Assembly (NCBI RefSeq): GCF_002863565.1
Contig: NZ_PGUW01000004.1
Coordinates: 248,001 to 312,000 of the forward strand
Origin: Bacillus sp. V5-8f
GTDB lineage: Bacteria; Bacillota; Bacilli; Bacillales; DSM-1321
Length of the DNA: 64,000 nt
Reading direction: 5' to 3'
Shown: positions 38,058 through 46,423 of the stretch, in pieces
Layout: every line of letters begins with the position of its first letter
Numbering within the stretch: the stretch's first letter is position 1
Made by a program: the position numbers and the translations under genes
The notes under the pieces: model-generated
What the model was told of the DNA's origin: nothing
The model's input: only the letters and a program-made list of their open reading frames with translations
Database searches by the model: none

Positions 38058-38087
38058 TTGACACAACCTGAAGCGAGGGGATATTAT
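38058..38087 (+). promoter_or_regulatory. Sigma-A promoter of the thiamine operon
   Basis: Perfect -35 TTGACA at 38058-38063, 18-base spacer, TATTAT at 38082-38087. The TPP aptamer begins about 20 bases downstream. The rest of the ypbF-SDR gap (37867-38057) shows nothing recognisable. Confidence 0.75.
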
Positions 38088-38108
38088 TAGTGAGAAAAAG
38101 AATAGATT

Positions 38109-38206
38109 AACTACTAGGGGTGCCCTCTATATGGGCTGAGAGAAAAATGCACAATTTTCAACCCTTCGGACCTGATCTGGATTGTACCAGCGTAGGAAAG
38201 TAGTCA
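38109..38206 (+). promoter_or_regulatory. TPP riboswitch (THI box)
   Basis: Contains the conserved blocks CTACTAGGGGTGCC, GGGCTGAGA, ACCCTTCGGACCTGATCTGG, ACCAGCGTAGGAAAGTAG, and the closing stem CTACT/AGTAG. A terminator follows at 38236, so thiamine pyrophosphate should reduce expression of the four downstream genes. Confidence 0.97.
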
Positions 38207-38235
38207 AGCGGAAATTTTTTCTGTTACTAACTAAG

Positions 38236-38264
38236 CCAGGTCCTTTTTAGGGTCTGGATTTTTT
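38236..38264 (+). terminator. Riboswitch-controlled terminator
   Basis: Arms CCAGGTCC and GGGTCTGG (eight pairs including two G-T) around TTTTTA, followed by ATTTTTT. Confidence 0.85.
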
Positions 38265-38284
38265 AATTTAGGAGGATGATGGGG

Positions 38285-39046
38285 ATGGATTTGAAGAATC
38301 AAGTAGTGCTAGTAACAGGGGGCAGCCGAGGCTTAGGCAGTGAAATAGTTAAAGCTTTTGCCAGAGAAGGAGCTAAGGTTGTTATTAATTACTTTAATAG
38401 TGAGGAAAGAGCGCGGGATTTACAAAACCAAATCGGAAATCAAGCAATTGCTTTAAGAGCAGATATTCGGAATGCCGATGAAGTTCAATCGATGTTTAAT
38501 CAGGCGAAAGAGCATTTTGGACAACCGATAACCACAACAGTTAACAACGCCCTGGTTAACTTTCGATTTGATCCCGTTGCAAAAAAGGATGCATCGGCGA
38601 TTTCCTGGCAAGATTTCCAGGAGCAGCTTGAGAGTGCCGTCAAAGGCGCATTACATACGTTGCAGGCTGGACTGCCTGATATGAAAGCAATTGGCTTTGG
38701 AAGGATCATTAATATTGGAACCAACCTTTTTCAGAATCCAGTTGTTGCCTATCATGATTACACCACAAGCAAAGCCGCTTTGTTAGGTTTTACACGAAAT
38801 ATGGCCAATGAACTGGGGCAATATGGAATTAGCGTAAATATGATTTCAGGAGGGCTCCTGAAAATGACGGATGCAAGCTCGGCTACATCACCTGAGGTAT
38901 TCGGATTAATTGAGTCCAGTACACCGCTTCGAAAAGTAACGGACCCCGCGGAAGTAGCCGATGCGATTGTATTCTTTGCATCGCCATGGGCAAGGGCTGT
39001 AACTGGGCAAAATTTGGTGGTCGACGGCGGCCTGGTAATGGATTAA
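38285..39046 (+). CDS. SDR-family oxidoreductase in the thiamine-salvage operon
   Basis: Short-chain dehydrogenase, 253 residues from ATG 38285 behind AGGAGG (38270-38275). The NAD(P) motif TGGSRGLG (residues 11-18) and the catalytic Y159-x3-K163 are present. The catalytic serine position, 13 residues before the tyrosine, is T146 (NIGT), and the usual NNAG is NNAL. Annotation pipelines would likely call it a FabG-like 3-oxoacyl-ACP reductase, but its place as first gene behind a TPP riboswitch and before thiM suggests a job on a thiamine precursor or breakdown product, for example an aldehyde or alcohol of the thiazole or pyrimidine part. That role is inference. It ends 17 bases before thiM. 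Confidence 0.85.
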   Translation: MDLKNQVVLVTGGSRGLGSEIVKAFAREGAKVVINYFNSEERARDLQNQIGNQAIALRADIRNADEVQSMFNQAKEHFGQPITTTVNNALVNFRFDPVAKKDASAISWQDFQEQLESAVKGALHTLQAGLPDMKAIGFGRIINIGTNLFQNPVVAYHDYTTSKAALLGFTRNMANELGQYGISVNMISGGLLKMTDASSATSPEVFGLIESSTPLRKVTDPAEVADAIVFFASPWARAVTGQNLVVDGGLVMD

Positions 39047-39063
39047 ATCAGGAGGTATGCGAA

Positions 39064-39873
39064 ATGTTAAAGGGGAAAATGATCGAATCTTTAAAAAAGG
39101 TTAGGAATGAAAATCCGCTCGTACATAATATTACAAATGTAGTTGTTACAAATTTCACTGCTAATGGACTCCTTTCCCTGGGCGCGTCACCTGTTATGGC
39201 ATATGCAGCAGAAGAAGTGGCCGACATGGCGAAAATTTCCGGTGCTCTTGTGTTGAATATAGGTACACTTACCCCCCTTGAAGTTGAATCCATGATAATA
39301 GCAGGAAAATCGGCAAACCAGCATGGGGTGCCTGTTATACTCGATCCGGTCGGTGCAGGAGCAACTGCCTATAGAACCTCTACAGCAAAAAAAATAATGG
39401 AAGAGGTAAACATATCGATCATAAGAGGCAATGCAGCTGAAATTGCAAATGTTTCCGGGGAACAATGGGGAATTAAAGGAGTAGATGCCGGACAAACCGA
39501 GGGAAATGTCGTGGACCTTTCGATATCTACAGCAAAGAAACTCGGTACCATTGTAGTGATTACTGGAAAAGATGACGTTATTTCCGATGGAACGACCACA
39601 TATGCGGTTCATAACGGACATGCCCTTCTGACAAAAGTGACCGGCACTGGTTGTCTATTGTCTTCTGTTATTGGAGCTTTTGCTGCCGTGGAAAAGGATT
39701 TAGTTCTGGCCTCCTTATCCGCGCTCACGTTTTATGGAATTGCGGCTGAAGTGGCTGCCGCTAAAACCGCGGACAAAGGACCGGGAAGCTTTCAAGTTGA
39801 GTTTCTCAATCAATTGTCCATGATTTCTTCCCACGACATTGAACGAGGAAGTTCATTAACAAAGATAGAATAG
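39064..39873 (+). CDS. thiM: Hydroxyethylthiazole kinase
   Basis: Phosphorylates salvaged 4-methyl-5-(2-hydroxyethyl)thiazole. The 269 residues include [16 protein letters not shown] near the start, LDPVGAGAT, and the catalytic-loop TGTGCLLSS. The ATG at 39064 follows CAGGAGGT; the frame runs upstream into the SDR gene. It is the second gene under the TPP riboswitch, 17 bases before thiD. Confidence 0.95.
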   Translation: MLKGKMIESLKKVRNENPLVHNITNVVVTNFTANGLLSLGASPVMAYAAEEVADMAKISGALVLNIGTLTPLEVESMIIAGKSANQHGVPVILDPVGAGATAYRTSTAKKIMEEVNISIIRGNAAEIANVSGEQWGIKGVDAGQTEGNVVDLSISTAKKLGTIVVITGKDDVISDGTTTYAVHNGHALLTKVTGTGCLLSSVIGAFAAVEKDLVLASLSALTFYGIAAEVAAAKTADKGPGSFQVEFLNQLSMISSHDIERGSSLTKIE

Positions 39874-39890
39874 AAAGGGGCCAAACAACT

Positions 39891-40694
39891 ATGAAAAAAG
39901 CTTTAACAATTGCCGGGTCTGACAGCGGGGGAGGTGCCGGAATTCAAGCCGACATCAAGACATTCCAGGAACTGGATGTATATGGGATGTCTGCGATAAC
40001 CGCTGTAACGGCACAAAATACACTGGGTGTGCAAGCTGTGTACCCAATGACAGCAGAAGCGGTGGCCAGGCAAATTGATTCGATTGGCGAGGATATAGGG
40101 GCGGATGCTATCAAAACAGGAATGTTATTTGATAATCAAATAATCGAAGCTGTCACAGAAAAAATAAAGCAATACCAATGGGAAAATGTTGTGGTAGATC
40201 CTGTGATGATTGCAAAGGGAGGAGCCTCATTGTTGCAATCAGAGGCTGTACATGCATTAAAAAAGCATTTATTACCTCTTGCCATGGTGATTACCCCGAA
40301 CATTCCTGAAGCTGAAGTGCTGGCTGATATTACGATCCGTACCAGGGAAGATAAAGAGGAAGCCGCCAAAAGAATTTTGGCCTTGGGAGTGAAAAATATC
40401 ATTATAAAGGGCGGTCATGACGAAGATCCCAGCCAATCGGTTGATTTATTTTTTGATGGCAGTAATTTTAGTACTCTCACTGCCAAGCGCATCCCCACAA
40501 AAAATACCCATGGCACGGGATGTACTTTTTCTGCGGCAGTTGCAGCCGAGCTAGCAAAAGGAGCCGGTGTTTCTCAATCTGTTGAAAAAGCAAAAAAGTT
40601 CATCCAGGCAGCCATTGAAGGTCAAGTACCAATAGGGCAAGGACATGGTCCTACCAATCATTGGGCTTTCAGAAAAAGTTCGATAAAGGAGTAG
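39891..40694 (+). CDS. thiD: Hydroxymethylpyrimidine/phosphomethylpyrimidine kinase
   Basis: Phosphorylates HMP twice to HMP pyrophosphate, the pyrimidine substrate of ThiE. Ribokinase-fold motifs are GSDSGGGAGIQAD near the N-terminus, VDPVMIAKGG in the middle and HGTGCTFS near the end. The protein has 267 residues. An ATG with AAAGGGG upstream begins 17 bases after thiM. A single HMP kinase plus ThiM and ThiE suffices to rebuild thiamine phosphate from salvaged parts. Confidence 0.95.
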   Translation: MKKALTIAGSDSGGGAGIQADIKTFQELDVYGMSAITAVTAQNTLGVQAVYPMTAEAVARQIDSIGEDIGADAIKTGMLFDNQIIEAVTEKIKQYQWENVVVDPVMIAKGGASLLQSEAVHALKKHLLPLAMVITPNIPEAEVLADITIRTREDKEEAAKRILALGVKNIIIKGGHDEDPSQSVDLFFDGSNFSTLTAKRIPTKNTHGTGCTFSAAVAAELAKGAGVSQSVEKAKKFIQAAIEGQVPIGQGHGPTNHWAFRKSSIKE

Positions 40695-40701
40695 GAATCG
40701 A

Positions 40702-41352
40702 ATGGCGAGAATTAGTGCGCATGAACTGAAGCAATTTTTAAAGGTGTATTTTATAATGGGGAGCACCAACTGTTCTATCCATCCAATACAGGTTATAGAG
40801 AATGCAATTGAAGGTGGGATTACCCTCTTTCAATACCGGGAAAAGGGTCCTGGTGCTCTGCAAGGTGAACAGAAATACATTCTGGCGAAACACTTACAGA
40901 GTATCTGTAGATCCAACGGTATTCCTTTCATTGTGAATGATGATATAGAATTAGCCCTGTCCATTGATGCTGATGGTGTCCATATCGGGCAGGAAGATGA
41001 GTCTGCGGAGATGGTAAGGAAGAGGATTGGTGATAAAATCCTCGGTGTATCTGTCCATTCATATGAGGAAGCCATGGCTGCCTTAAAATCAGGCAGCGAT
41101 TACTTCGGACTAGGGCCCGTTTTTCCTACTTATACGAAGAAGGATACAACTCCTATTCAAGGTACAACGCTCATTGAAGAGTTTAGAAAAAGAGGAATTA
41201 AGACCCCAATCGTGGGGATAGGAGGAATAACCGCTGAAAATGCAGCTACTGTCATGAAAGCGGGCGCTGATGGTATATCCGTCATCACGGCAATAAGCAA
41301 AGCAAAATCTATCACTGACGCTGCAAGAGAATTGAGAAACAACGTTTTTTAA
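40702..41352 (+). CDS. thiE: Thiamine phosphate synthase
   Basis: Joins HMP pyrophosphate and thiazole phosphate to thiamine monophosphate. The TIM-barrel motifs FQYREKG, PFIVNDDIELA, HIGQED and GIGGI are present in 216 residues. It starts seven bases after thiD and ends the operon at a terminator. No thiC, thiG or other de novo genes are in the window. Confidence 0.95.
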   Translation: MARISAHELKQFLKVYFIMGSTNCSIHPIQVIENAIEGGITLFQYREKGPGALQGEQKYILAKHLQSICRSNGIPFIVNDDIELALSIDADGVHIGQEDESAEMVRKRIGDKILGVSVHSYEEAMAALKSGSDYFGLGPVFPTYTKKDTTPIQGTTLIEEFRKRGIKTPIVGIGGITAENAATVMKAGADGISVITAISKAKSITDAARELRNNVF

Positions 41353-41365
41353 ACATTTATATGTT

Positions 41366-41400
41366 GGCCGGTTGGTTTTCCTGTACAACCGGTCTATTTA
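41366..41400 (+). terminator. Terminator of the thiamine operon
   Basis: Arms GGCCGGTTG and CAACCGGTC (one G-T) around GTTTTCCTGTA, then TATTTATATT. Confidence 0.7.
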
Positions 41401-41503
41401 TATTCTAAAAAATGTAAGAAACAAAATGATTGTTTTCTATTTGACTAGTTTCCAACTAATAGAGGTTTAAGGACCGTTTTCTCATTTTTAATAATCTTCT
41501 TGT

Positions 41504-41518
41504 AAATCGTAACGATTT
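41504..41518. promoter_or_regulatory. Zur-box-like palindrome
   Basis: AAATCGT-A-ACGATTT is a perfect 15-base palindrome. Its arms match the outer half-sites of the Zur box AAATCGTAAT-N-ATTACGATTT, with the middle shortened. It lies just upstream of a decayed COG0523 GTPase, a class often under Zur control. It may be a remnant operator. Confidence 0.45.
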
Positions 41519-41539
41519 CTATTAAAGCAAACAAAATAA

Positions 41540-41784
41540 GAGGAAAAGTATTTTTACACACTAATAGACCTTTCGGAGTGCTGCAGGTTGGATACCATCG
41601 TAACAGTGGTTGATGCGAGTTCTCTCTGGAAAGACTTTGCGTCCGGAGAATCCCTGCTGGATGCGGAAACAGGCAAATGACGAAAACGATACGCACCACA
41701 AAAAATAAAAGAACTAAGCCAGATCGCGTTGAATTGAGTGAAGTACTGCCCTAGATTGAAAAGGCGTACCCTTCACAGAGAAAC
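41540..41784 (+). pseudogene. Decayed COG0523 (CobW/YciC-type) GTPase remnant
   Basis: Three short stretches in three different frames read as consecutive parts of a CobW-family metallochaperone. Frame one (41540-41680) gives DLSECCRLDTIVTVVDAS and SLWKDFASGESLLDAE, the family core around TVVDA. Frame two (from 41670) gives QANDENDTH, the stretch that normally follows. Frame three (about 41701-41784) gives NKRTKPDRVELSEVLP, a stop, then IEKAY, resembling the NKxD region and what follows. The P-loop N-terminus and the C-terminal domain are missing. The family supplies metal, often zinc, to client proteins. The order and similarity support a real relic; the third piece is the least certain. Confidence 0.6.
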
Positions 41785-41833
41785 AAAGTAATGTTAGATG
41801 GTTCCCTCTCATAAGTTAAATAGGAGGGTTTTT

Positions 41834-42220
41834 ATGCTGCAAAAAGGTACTCAACTGATAATAGGGACGTTATGCGGTTATTTATATATTAAATGGATGG
41901 ATCTATCTTCACCATTCAGGCTAGCTGAATTTTGCGCCGGGCTTATTATGGATCCAATCAAATTTTTAGCGGCCACGGTCGCCTTTATTGTGGGCTTCAT
42001 AAATCTGTCTGGCATTATGAAAAGCGTTGCAGAACATGTATTTCAGGTAAAGCATCATATTAGTATGAACAAAATGAATTGGATCATTGTTTCTTTGATA
42101 GTAGTCTCTTTTTTTGTATTATCCTGGATGAGTATGGCCCTCACAATAATATTTTTTATTTTTGCAGGGGTATATGGTATTATTTCGATAAAAATTCCCG
42201 GTAATGACAAGAGAGGTTAA
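41834..42220 (+). CDS. Uncharacterised membrane protein upstream of ypbG
   Basis: I do not recognise the family. ATG 41834 follows TAGGAGGG at a good distance; the frame opens at 41798 without a site. The 128 residues form about four hydrophobic segments (roughly 5-22, 43-64, 77-97, 99-120) joined by short charged loops and end in a basic tail. The stop is four bases before ypbG, so it is cotranscribed and probably coupled with that phosphoesterase. It lies where the B. subtilis map passes directly from ypbF to ypbG, next to the thiamine insertion. Confidence 0.72.
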   Translation: MLQKGTQLIIGTLCGYLYIKWMDLSSPFRLAEFCAGLIMDPIKFLAATVAFIVGFINLSGIMKSVAEHVFQVKHHISMNKMNWIIVSLIVVSFFVLSWMSMALTIIFFIFAGVYGIISIKIPGNDKRG

Positions 42221-42224
42221 AAAT

Positions 42225-43007
42225 ATGGCAGTCTTTTATTTGTTCATGGCGGTGTTCGTCATTGGTATGGTTTTCTTTATGCTTAAAACCGCTTTTATGG
42301 ACAACGTTGTGGAAACTGACTTGGATTTTCACGAGTTTCCTGAAACATTTGGCACATTAAGCATTTTTTTTATTTCAGATGTTCATAGGCGTGTTATTTC
42401 AGACAAATTAATAGAACGTGTAAAAGGAAAAGCAGATATTGTCATCATTGGAGGAGATTTGACAGAAGGTGGGGTGCCGCTCACGAGGGTAGAGAAGAAC
42501 CTAACAAAGCTTAAAAAGGTTGGCCCGGTTTATTTCGTTTGGGGAAATAATGATTATGAAGGGGATTACCATATGCTTGATGCTACCCTTTTAAAGTACG
42601 GAGTAAAAATTCTGGATAATACTGTGGTTACTTTTGAATCAGAGCAGGGAGAGAAAATCCAGTTCCTTGGAATCGATGATATATCAATGGAACGGGATCG
42701 GCTTGATTTGACGCTTGTGGCTTCAGAGCATGATGCATTTAAAATCCTGGTCAGCCACAATCCACTCATAATGAAACAAGTAAAAGAAGAAAACAAAATC
42801 AGTCTTGTACTGAGCGGCCATACACACGGTGGCCAAATCAGGTTTATGGGATTAGGCCTTTATCCATTGGGAGGGATCAGGAAAGAGGGCGGGACCATAA
42901 TCCTTACCAGCAACGGGTACGGTACTACCAGCCTCCCTTTAAGGCTTGGTGCCGAGCCGGAAACACATCTCCTCCACTTGAAAAAAAGGGCTATTGCGTC
43001 ACCTTAG
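42225..43007 (+). CDS. ypbG: Membrane-anchored metallophosphoesterase (YpbG-like)
   Basis: Calcineurin-like phosphoesterase, 260 residues. A single N-terminal membrane helix (about 3-22) is followed by the catalytic domain with ISDVHRR (DxH), GGDLTEGG (GD), WGNNDYEG (GNxD/E variant GNND), VSHNP and SGHTHGGQ. The ATG at 42225 follows GAGAGGTT. Related proteins hydrolyse phosphoesters of lipids or nucleotides at the membrane; the substrate here is unknown. The gene is followed by a hairpin that overlaps the next ribosome site. Confidence 0.85.
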   Translation: MAVFYLFMAVFVIGMVFFMLKTAFMDNVVETDLDFHEFPETFGTLSIFFISDVHRRVISDKLIERVKGKADIVIIGGDLTEGGVPLTRVEKNLTKLKKVGPVYFVWGNNDYEGDYHMLDATLLKYGVKILDNTVVTFESEQGEKIQFLGIDDISMERDRLDLTLVASEHDAFKILVSHNPLIMKQVKEENKISLVLSGHTHGGQIRFMGLGLYPLGGIRKEGGTIILTSNGYGTTSLPLRLGAEPETHLLHLKKRAIASP

Positions 43008-43081
43008 AATTTGCCAATATAAAATGTATCGCTTCTGCAATCCTTCATATTTGTTTCATACACACATTCTAAAGATATGCA

Positions 43082-43138
43082 CCCCTGAAAGTGGTCTTCA
43101 TATGATGTATGAAGATGGTACCCAGGGGGCATTTTTTT
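43082..43138 (+). terminator. Terminator/attenuator overlapping the ypbH ribosome site
   Basis: Outer arms CCCCTG (43082-43087) and CAGGGG (43123-43128); inner arms TCTTCATA (43095-43102) and TATGAAGA (43108-43115). Seven T (43132-43138) follow, and the ypbH ATG comes next at 43139. The only Shine-Dalgarno candidate, CAGGGGG, is the 3' arm of the stem, so the hairpin should both terminate and mask translation. Confidence 0.75.
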
Positions 43139-43720
43139 ATGAAGCTTGAGCGATTAACCAACAACAAAATCAAGATTTTTTTAACCTTTGATGATTTAAT
43201 TGACAGAGGATTGACAAAAGAAGATATTCACGAGAATTCGCTTAAGGTTCACAAGTTTTTTCAGGAAATGATCGAAGAAGCTTGTGATGAATTGAGTTTT
43301 AAGATGAGCGGATCCATTGCGATAGAAATATTTGCTTTGCAGGCTCAAGGCTTAGTCATTATTGTAACCAAAGCAGAAGAAGACATAGTAGATGACGAAG
43401 AAGGGGAATTTCTTGATTTACATGTATTAGTTGGTGAACATCCGCATATTCTTTACTCCTTTTGCGACGTTGAGGATGTCATACAGTTATGCCATTCCTT
43501 GAAATCCATCGGAATTAGTCGGTCTTCCCTCTATTGTTTTGAAGATAACTATTATTTGTTGATCGAGGGTGTTGAGGAAAGTGATTATGATACCGTGATT
43601 TCCCTGGCGGCTGAATATGGGACTGTATCAACCATGACCCTTTTTCGCGTCCAGGAATATGGTAAAGCAATCGCAAGGAATGACGCGGTCGATTTACTAA
43701 CGAAACATTTCCATAGATAG
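43139..43720 (+). CDS. ypbH: MecA-family adaptor protein YpbH
   Basis: Adaptor that hands substrates to the ClpCP protease; the paralogue MecA controls competence. The 193 residues open with KLERLTNNKIKIFLTFDDLIDRG, the substrate-binding N-terminal domain, and end in a ClpC-binding domain (DYDTVISLAAEYGTVSTMTLFRV). An acidic linker (DIVDDEEGEF) joins them. ATG 43139 directly follows the T-run of a hairpin and relies on CAGGGGG in that stem. Position before gudB identifies it as YpbH rather than MecA. Confidence 0.88.
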   Translation: MKLERLTNNKIKIFLTFDDLIDRGLTKEDIHENSLKVHKFFQEMIEEACDELSFKMSGSIAIEIFALQAQGLVIIVTKAEEDIVDDEEGEFLDLHVLVGEHPHILYSFCDVEDVIQLCHSLKSIGISRSSLYCFEDNYYLLIEGVEESDYDTVISLAAEYGTVSTMTLFRVQEYGKAIARNDAVDLLTKHFHR

Positions 43721-43727
43721 GGAGCCA

Positions 43728-43774
43728 CCGGACAGGTTGTGAGTGTGCAATTTGCTTCGCACTGTTCTGTCCGG
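43728..43774 (+). repeat. Two-tier hairpin after ypbH
   Basis: Outer arms CCGGACAG and CTGTCCGG (perfect) enclose AGTGTGC/GCACT with loop AATTTGCTTC. It starts seven bases after the ypbH stop. The tail CCACTACAAAAAA lacks T, so termination on the plus strand is doubtful. Confidence 0.6.
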
Positions 43775-43893
43775 CCACTACAAAAAACCGTTTAGGTGAA
43801 CGAGCTACAGGGAATGAAGGATAGATAAAGGAAACCTTTTTCTGGCGGCGTTTACATTGCCTTTTTATGAAGGATAGAGGTCACTTTTTTTGC

Positions 43894-43922
43894 TTTCCAT
43901 AACTAGGGCTAAGGTGTATACT
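43894..43922 (+). promoter_or_regulatory. Sigma-A promoter of gudB
   Basis: TTTCCA at 43894-43899, 17-base spacer, TATACT at 43917-43922; the gudB start is 45 bases downstream. Confidence 0.5.
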
Positions 43923-43966
43923 ATGTCATGAAGAAAGCCGATTATTTGATTGTAGGAGGTACACAG

Positions 43967-45244
43967 ATGGCAGGCGAAAATGGTACTGACCATACTAACC
44001 AAGAAGCAAAGCATGATGTGCTGAAATCAACTCAAACTGTAATACATAAAGCGCTGGAAAAGCTCGGTTATCCTCAGGAGGTTTTTGAGCTTTTGAAAGA
44101 GCCGTTGCGGCTTTTGACAGTAAAGATACCGGTGCGGATGGACGATGGATCAGTAAAAATTTTTACGGGTTATCGTGCACAGCATAATGATGCTGTAGGT
44201 CCAACTAAAGGCGGGATAAGGTTTCATCCCTCTGTTACAGAACGAGAAGTAAAAGCGCTGTCTATCTGGATGAGCCTGAAATGTGGGATTGTAGATTTGC
44301 CATATGGCGGAGGGAAAGGCGGAATCGTATGCGATCCGCGAAATATGTCGTTTCGTGAACTTGAAAAGCTTAGCCGTGGTTATGTTCGCGCTATAAGCCA
44401 GATTGTTGGCCCGACAAAAGATATTCCTGCACCTGATGTATTCACCAATTCCCAGATTATGGCTTGGATGATGGATGAATATAGCCGTATCGACGAGTTC
44501 AATTCACCGGGATTCATTACAGGGAAGCCGCTTGTTCTTGGTGGGTCACACGGCAGGGAATCAGCGACTGCGAAAGGTGTTACCATTTGCATTAATGAAG
44601 CCGCTAAAAAGAAGGGCATCGAAATTAAAGGAGCCAGGGTTGTTGTACAGGGCTTTGGGAATGCCGGAAGCTACCTTGCCAAATTCATGCATGATGCAGG
44701 GGCAAAAGTTGTCGGCATCTCGGATGCTTACGGTGCTCTATATGATCCCGATGGACTCGATATAGATTATTTACTAGACCGCAGAGATAGCTTTGGAACT
44801 GTAACAAAGCTGTTTAAAAACACAATATCCAATAAAGAACTACTTGAACTGGAATGTGAGATTCTAGTGCCAGCTGCGATTGAAAATCAAATCACAGACG
44901 AAAATGCACACAATATTAAGGCAAAAATCGTTGTGGAAGCTGCGAATGGTCCGACAACCATTGAGGGAACACAAATCCTGACAGACCGTGGAGTTCTGCT
45001 TGTACCCGATGTGTTAGCATCATCTGGCGGGGTTACGGTTTCATATTTTGAATGGGTCCAAAACAACCAGGGCTATTATTGGTCTGAGGAAGAAGTAGAA
45101 GAAAAGCTGGAAAAAATTCTTGTCAAAGCTTTCAATAATATATACGAAACTGCCCGAACACGCCGGGTTGACATGCGCCTTGCAGCCTACATGGTAGGAG
45201 TTAGAAAGATGGCCGAAGCATCCAGGTTCCGAGGCTGGATTTAA
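43967..45244 (+). CDS. gudB: NAD-dependent glutamate dehydrogenase
   Basis: Catabolic oxidative deamination of glutamate to 2-oxoglutarate. The 425 residues show the catalytic GPTKGGIRFHP, GGGKGGI, and the Rossmann motif GFGNAGSYLA. The ATG at 43967 follows GTAGGAGGT; an upstream ATG at 43928 lies in the leader. EVKALSIW has no duplicated triplet, so the inactivating 9-base repeat known from laboratory B. subtilis is absent and the enzyme should be active. Gene order with ypbH and ypdA identifies it as GudB rather than RocG. Confidence 0.92.
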   Translation: MAGENGTDHTNQEAKHDVLKSTQTVIHKALEKLGYPQEVFELLKEPLRLLTVKIPVRMDDGSVKIFTGYRAQHNDAVGPTKGGIRFHPSVTEREVKALSIWMSLKCGIVDLPYGGGKGGIVCDPRNMSFRELEKLSRGYVRAISQIVGPTKDIPAPDVFTNSQIMAWMMDEYSRIDEFNSPGFITGKPLVLGGSHGRESATAKGVTICINEAAKKKGIEIKGARVVVQGFGNAGSYLAKFMHDAGAKVVGISDAYGALYDPDGLDIDYLLDRRDSFGTVTKLFKNTISNKELLELECEILVPAAIENQITDENAHNIKAKIVVEAANGPTTIEGTQILTDRGVLLVPDVLASSGGVTVSYFEWVQNNQGYYWSEEEVEEKLEKILVKAFNNIYETARTRRVDMRLAAYMVGVRKMAEASRFRGWI

Positions 45245-45276
45245 CGGGTTAGCAGCACACCTAAACGCATCGAAAT

Positions 45277-45311
45277 AATCTCCTGTCATGACTTATGGTG
45301 GGAGATTTTTT
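45277..45311 (+). terminator. Terminator of gudB
   Basis: Arms AATCTCC and GGAGATT enclosing TGTCATGACTTATGGTG, then six T. Confidence 0.8.
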
Positions 45312-45410
45312 ACATTTAAGAAAGGGAATGTCTTAAATAGATGAATGTATCGATTCATTAAAGAGAAGAACAAATTTATGGACACGGCTTGGAAAAGGAG
45401 TGGAAAGAAG

Positions 45411-46379
45411 TTGAACATAGTAGATGTAATCATCGTTGGTGGAGGTCCATGCGGTCTCGCAGCAGCAATATCATTAAAAGAAGCGGGTAAGAACGTGCTG
45501 GTGATTGAAAAAGGAAACATTGTCAATGCTCTATACCACTACCCAACCCATCAAACTTTTTTTAGCTCAGCAGAAAAGCTTGAAATTGGAAATGTGCCAT
45601 TTATTACGGAAACCCGCAAGCCAGTACGCAATCAGGCATTAGCTTATTATCGAGAGGTGGTTAAACGCCAAGGCTTGAAAATCAATGCTTTTGAAAAAGT
45701 AGTGGAGGTCAAAAAACAAGAAAACGGCCATTTTCTTGTTGTGACCAATAAATCAGAATACAAAGCAGGGAAAATCGTTATTGCAACAGGTTATTATGAT
45801 AATCCAAATTATATGGGGATCGCTGGAGAAGAGCTTCCTAAAGTTTTTCATTATTTTAAAGAAGGTCACCCATACTTTGATACGGATGTCGTCGTAATTG
45901 GCGGGAAGAACTCCAGTGTAGATGCGGCCTTGGAGCTTGTGAAATCAGGGGCGCAAGTAACAGTACTCTACCGTGGCAGTGAATACTCCCCAAGCATTAA
46001 ACCGTGGATCCTTCCTGAATTCGAATCCCTGGTGAGGAATGGTACAATTACCATGGAGTTTAATGCCGAGGTAGATGCAATCACGGAGGACAGCGTTATT
46101 TATCATGTGAACAATGAAACCAAAGCGGTCAAAAATGACTTTGTTTTTGCCATGACAGGGTATCATCCAGACCATTCGTTTCTGCAGCGCATCGGTATTG
46201 AAATTCATCAAGAAACGGGCAGGCCTTTTTTTAACAGTGAGACAATGGAAACAAATGTTAAAGGGGTATATATTGCAGGTGTAATAGCAGCAGGAAATAA
46301 TGCAAATGAAATATTTATTGAAAACGGCCGGTTCCATGGTGACCTGATTGCCCGGAGTATCGCAGCTGGTAATTGTTAA
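45411..46379 (+). CDS. ypdA: Bacillithiol disulfide reductase YpdA (Bdr)
   Basis: Flavoprotein that regenerates bacillithiol from its disulfide using NADPH. The FAD motif GGGPCGLAAA is near the start and the NADPH motif VIGGKNSSVDAALE in the middle; the conserved cysteine in GGPCG is the redox residue proposed for this family. HYPTHQTFFSS and FIENGRFHG are typical. TTG 45411 follows AAGGAG (45395-45400); in-frame codons back to 45345 lack a site. The protein is 322 residues. Confidence 0.9.
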   Translation: MNIVDVIIVGGGPCGLAAAISLKEAGKNVLVIEKGNIVNALYHYPTHQTFFSSAEKLEIGNVPFITETRKPVRNQALAYYREVVKRQGLKINAFEKVVEVKKQENGHFLVVTNKSEYKAGKIVIATGYYDNPNYMGIAGEELPKVFHYFKEGHPYFDTDVVVIGGKNSSVDAALELVKSGAQVTVLYRGSEYSPSIKPWILPEFESLVRNGTITMEFNAEVDAITEDSVIYHVNNETKAVKNDFVFAMTGYHPDHSFLQRIGIEIHQETGRPFFNSETMETNVKGVYIAGVIAAGNNANEIFIENGRFHGDLIARSIAAGNC

Positions 46380-46423
46380 AAGGGGTGAAGGGATTTTGGA
46401 CCGTTATCACAAATGGGATAAAT

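Noticed and set aside
41445..41699. 84-codon minus-strand frame
   Set aside because: No ribosome site and no recognisable features; the opposite strand carries the COG0523 relic, which explains the open frame.
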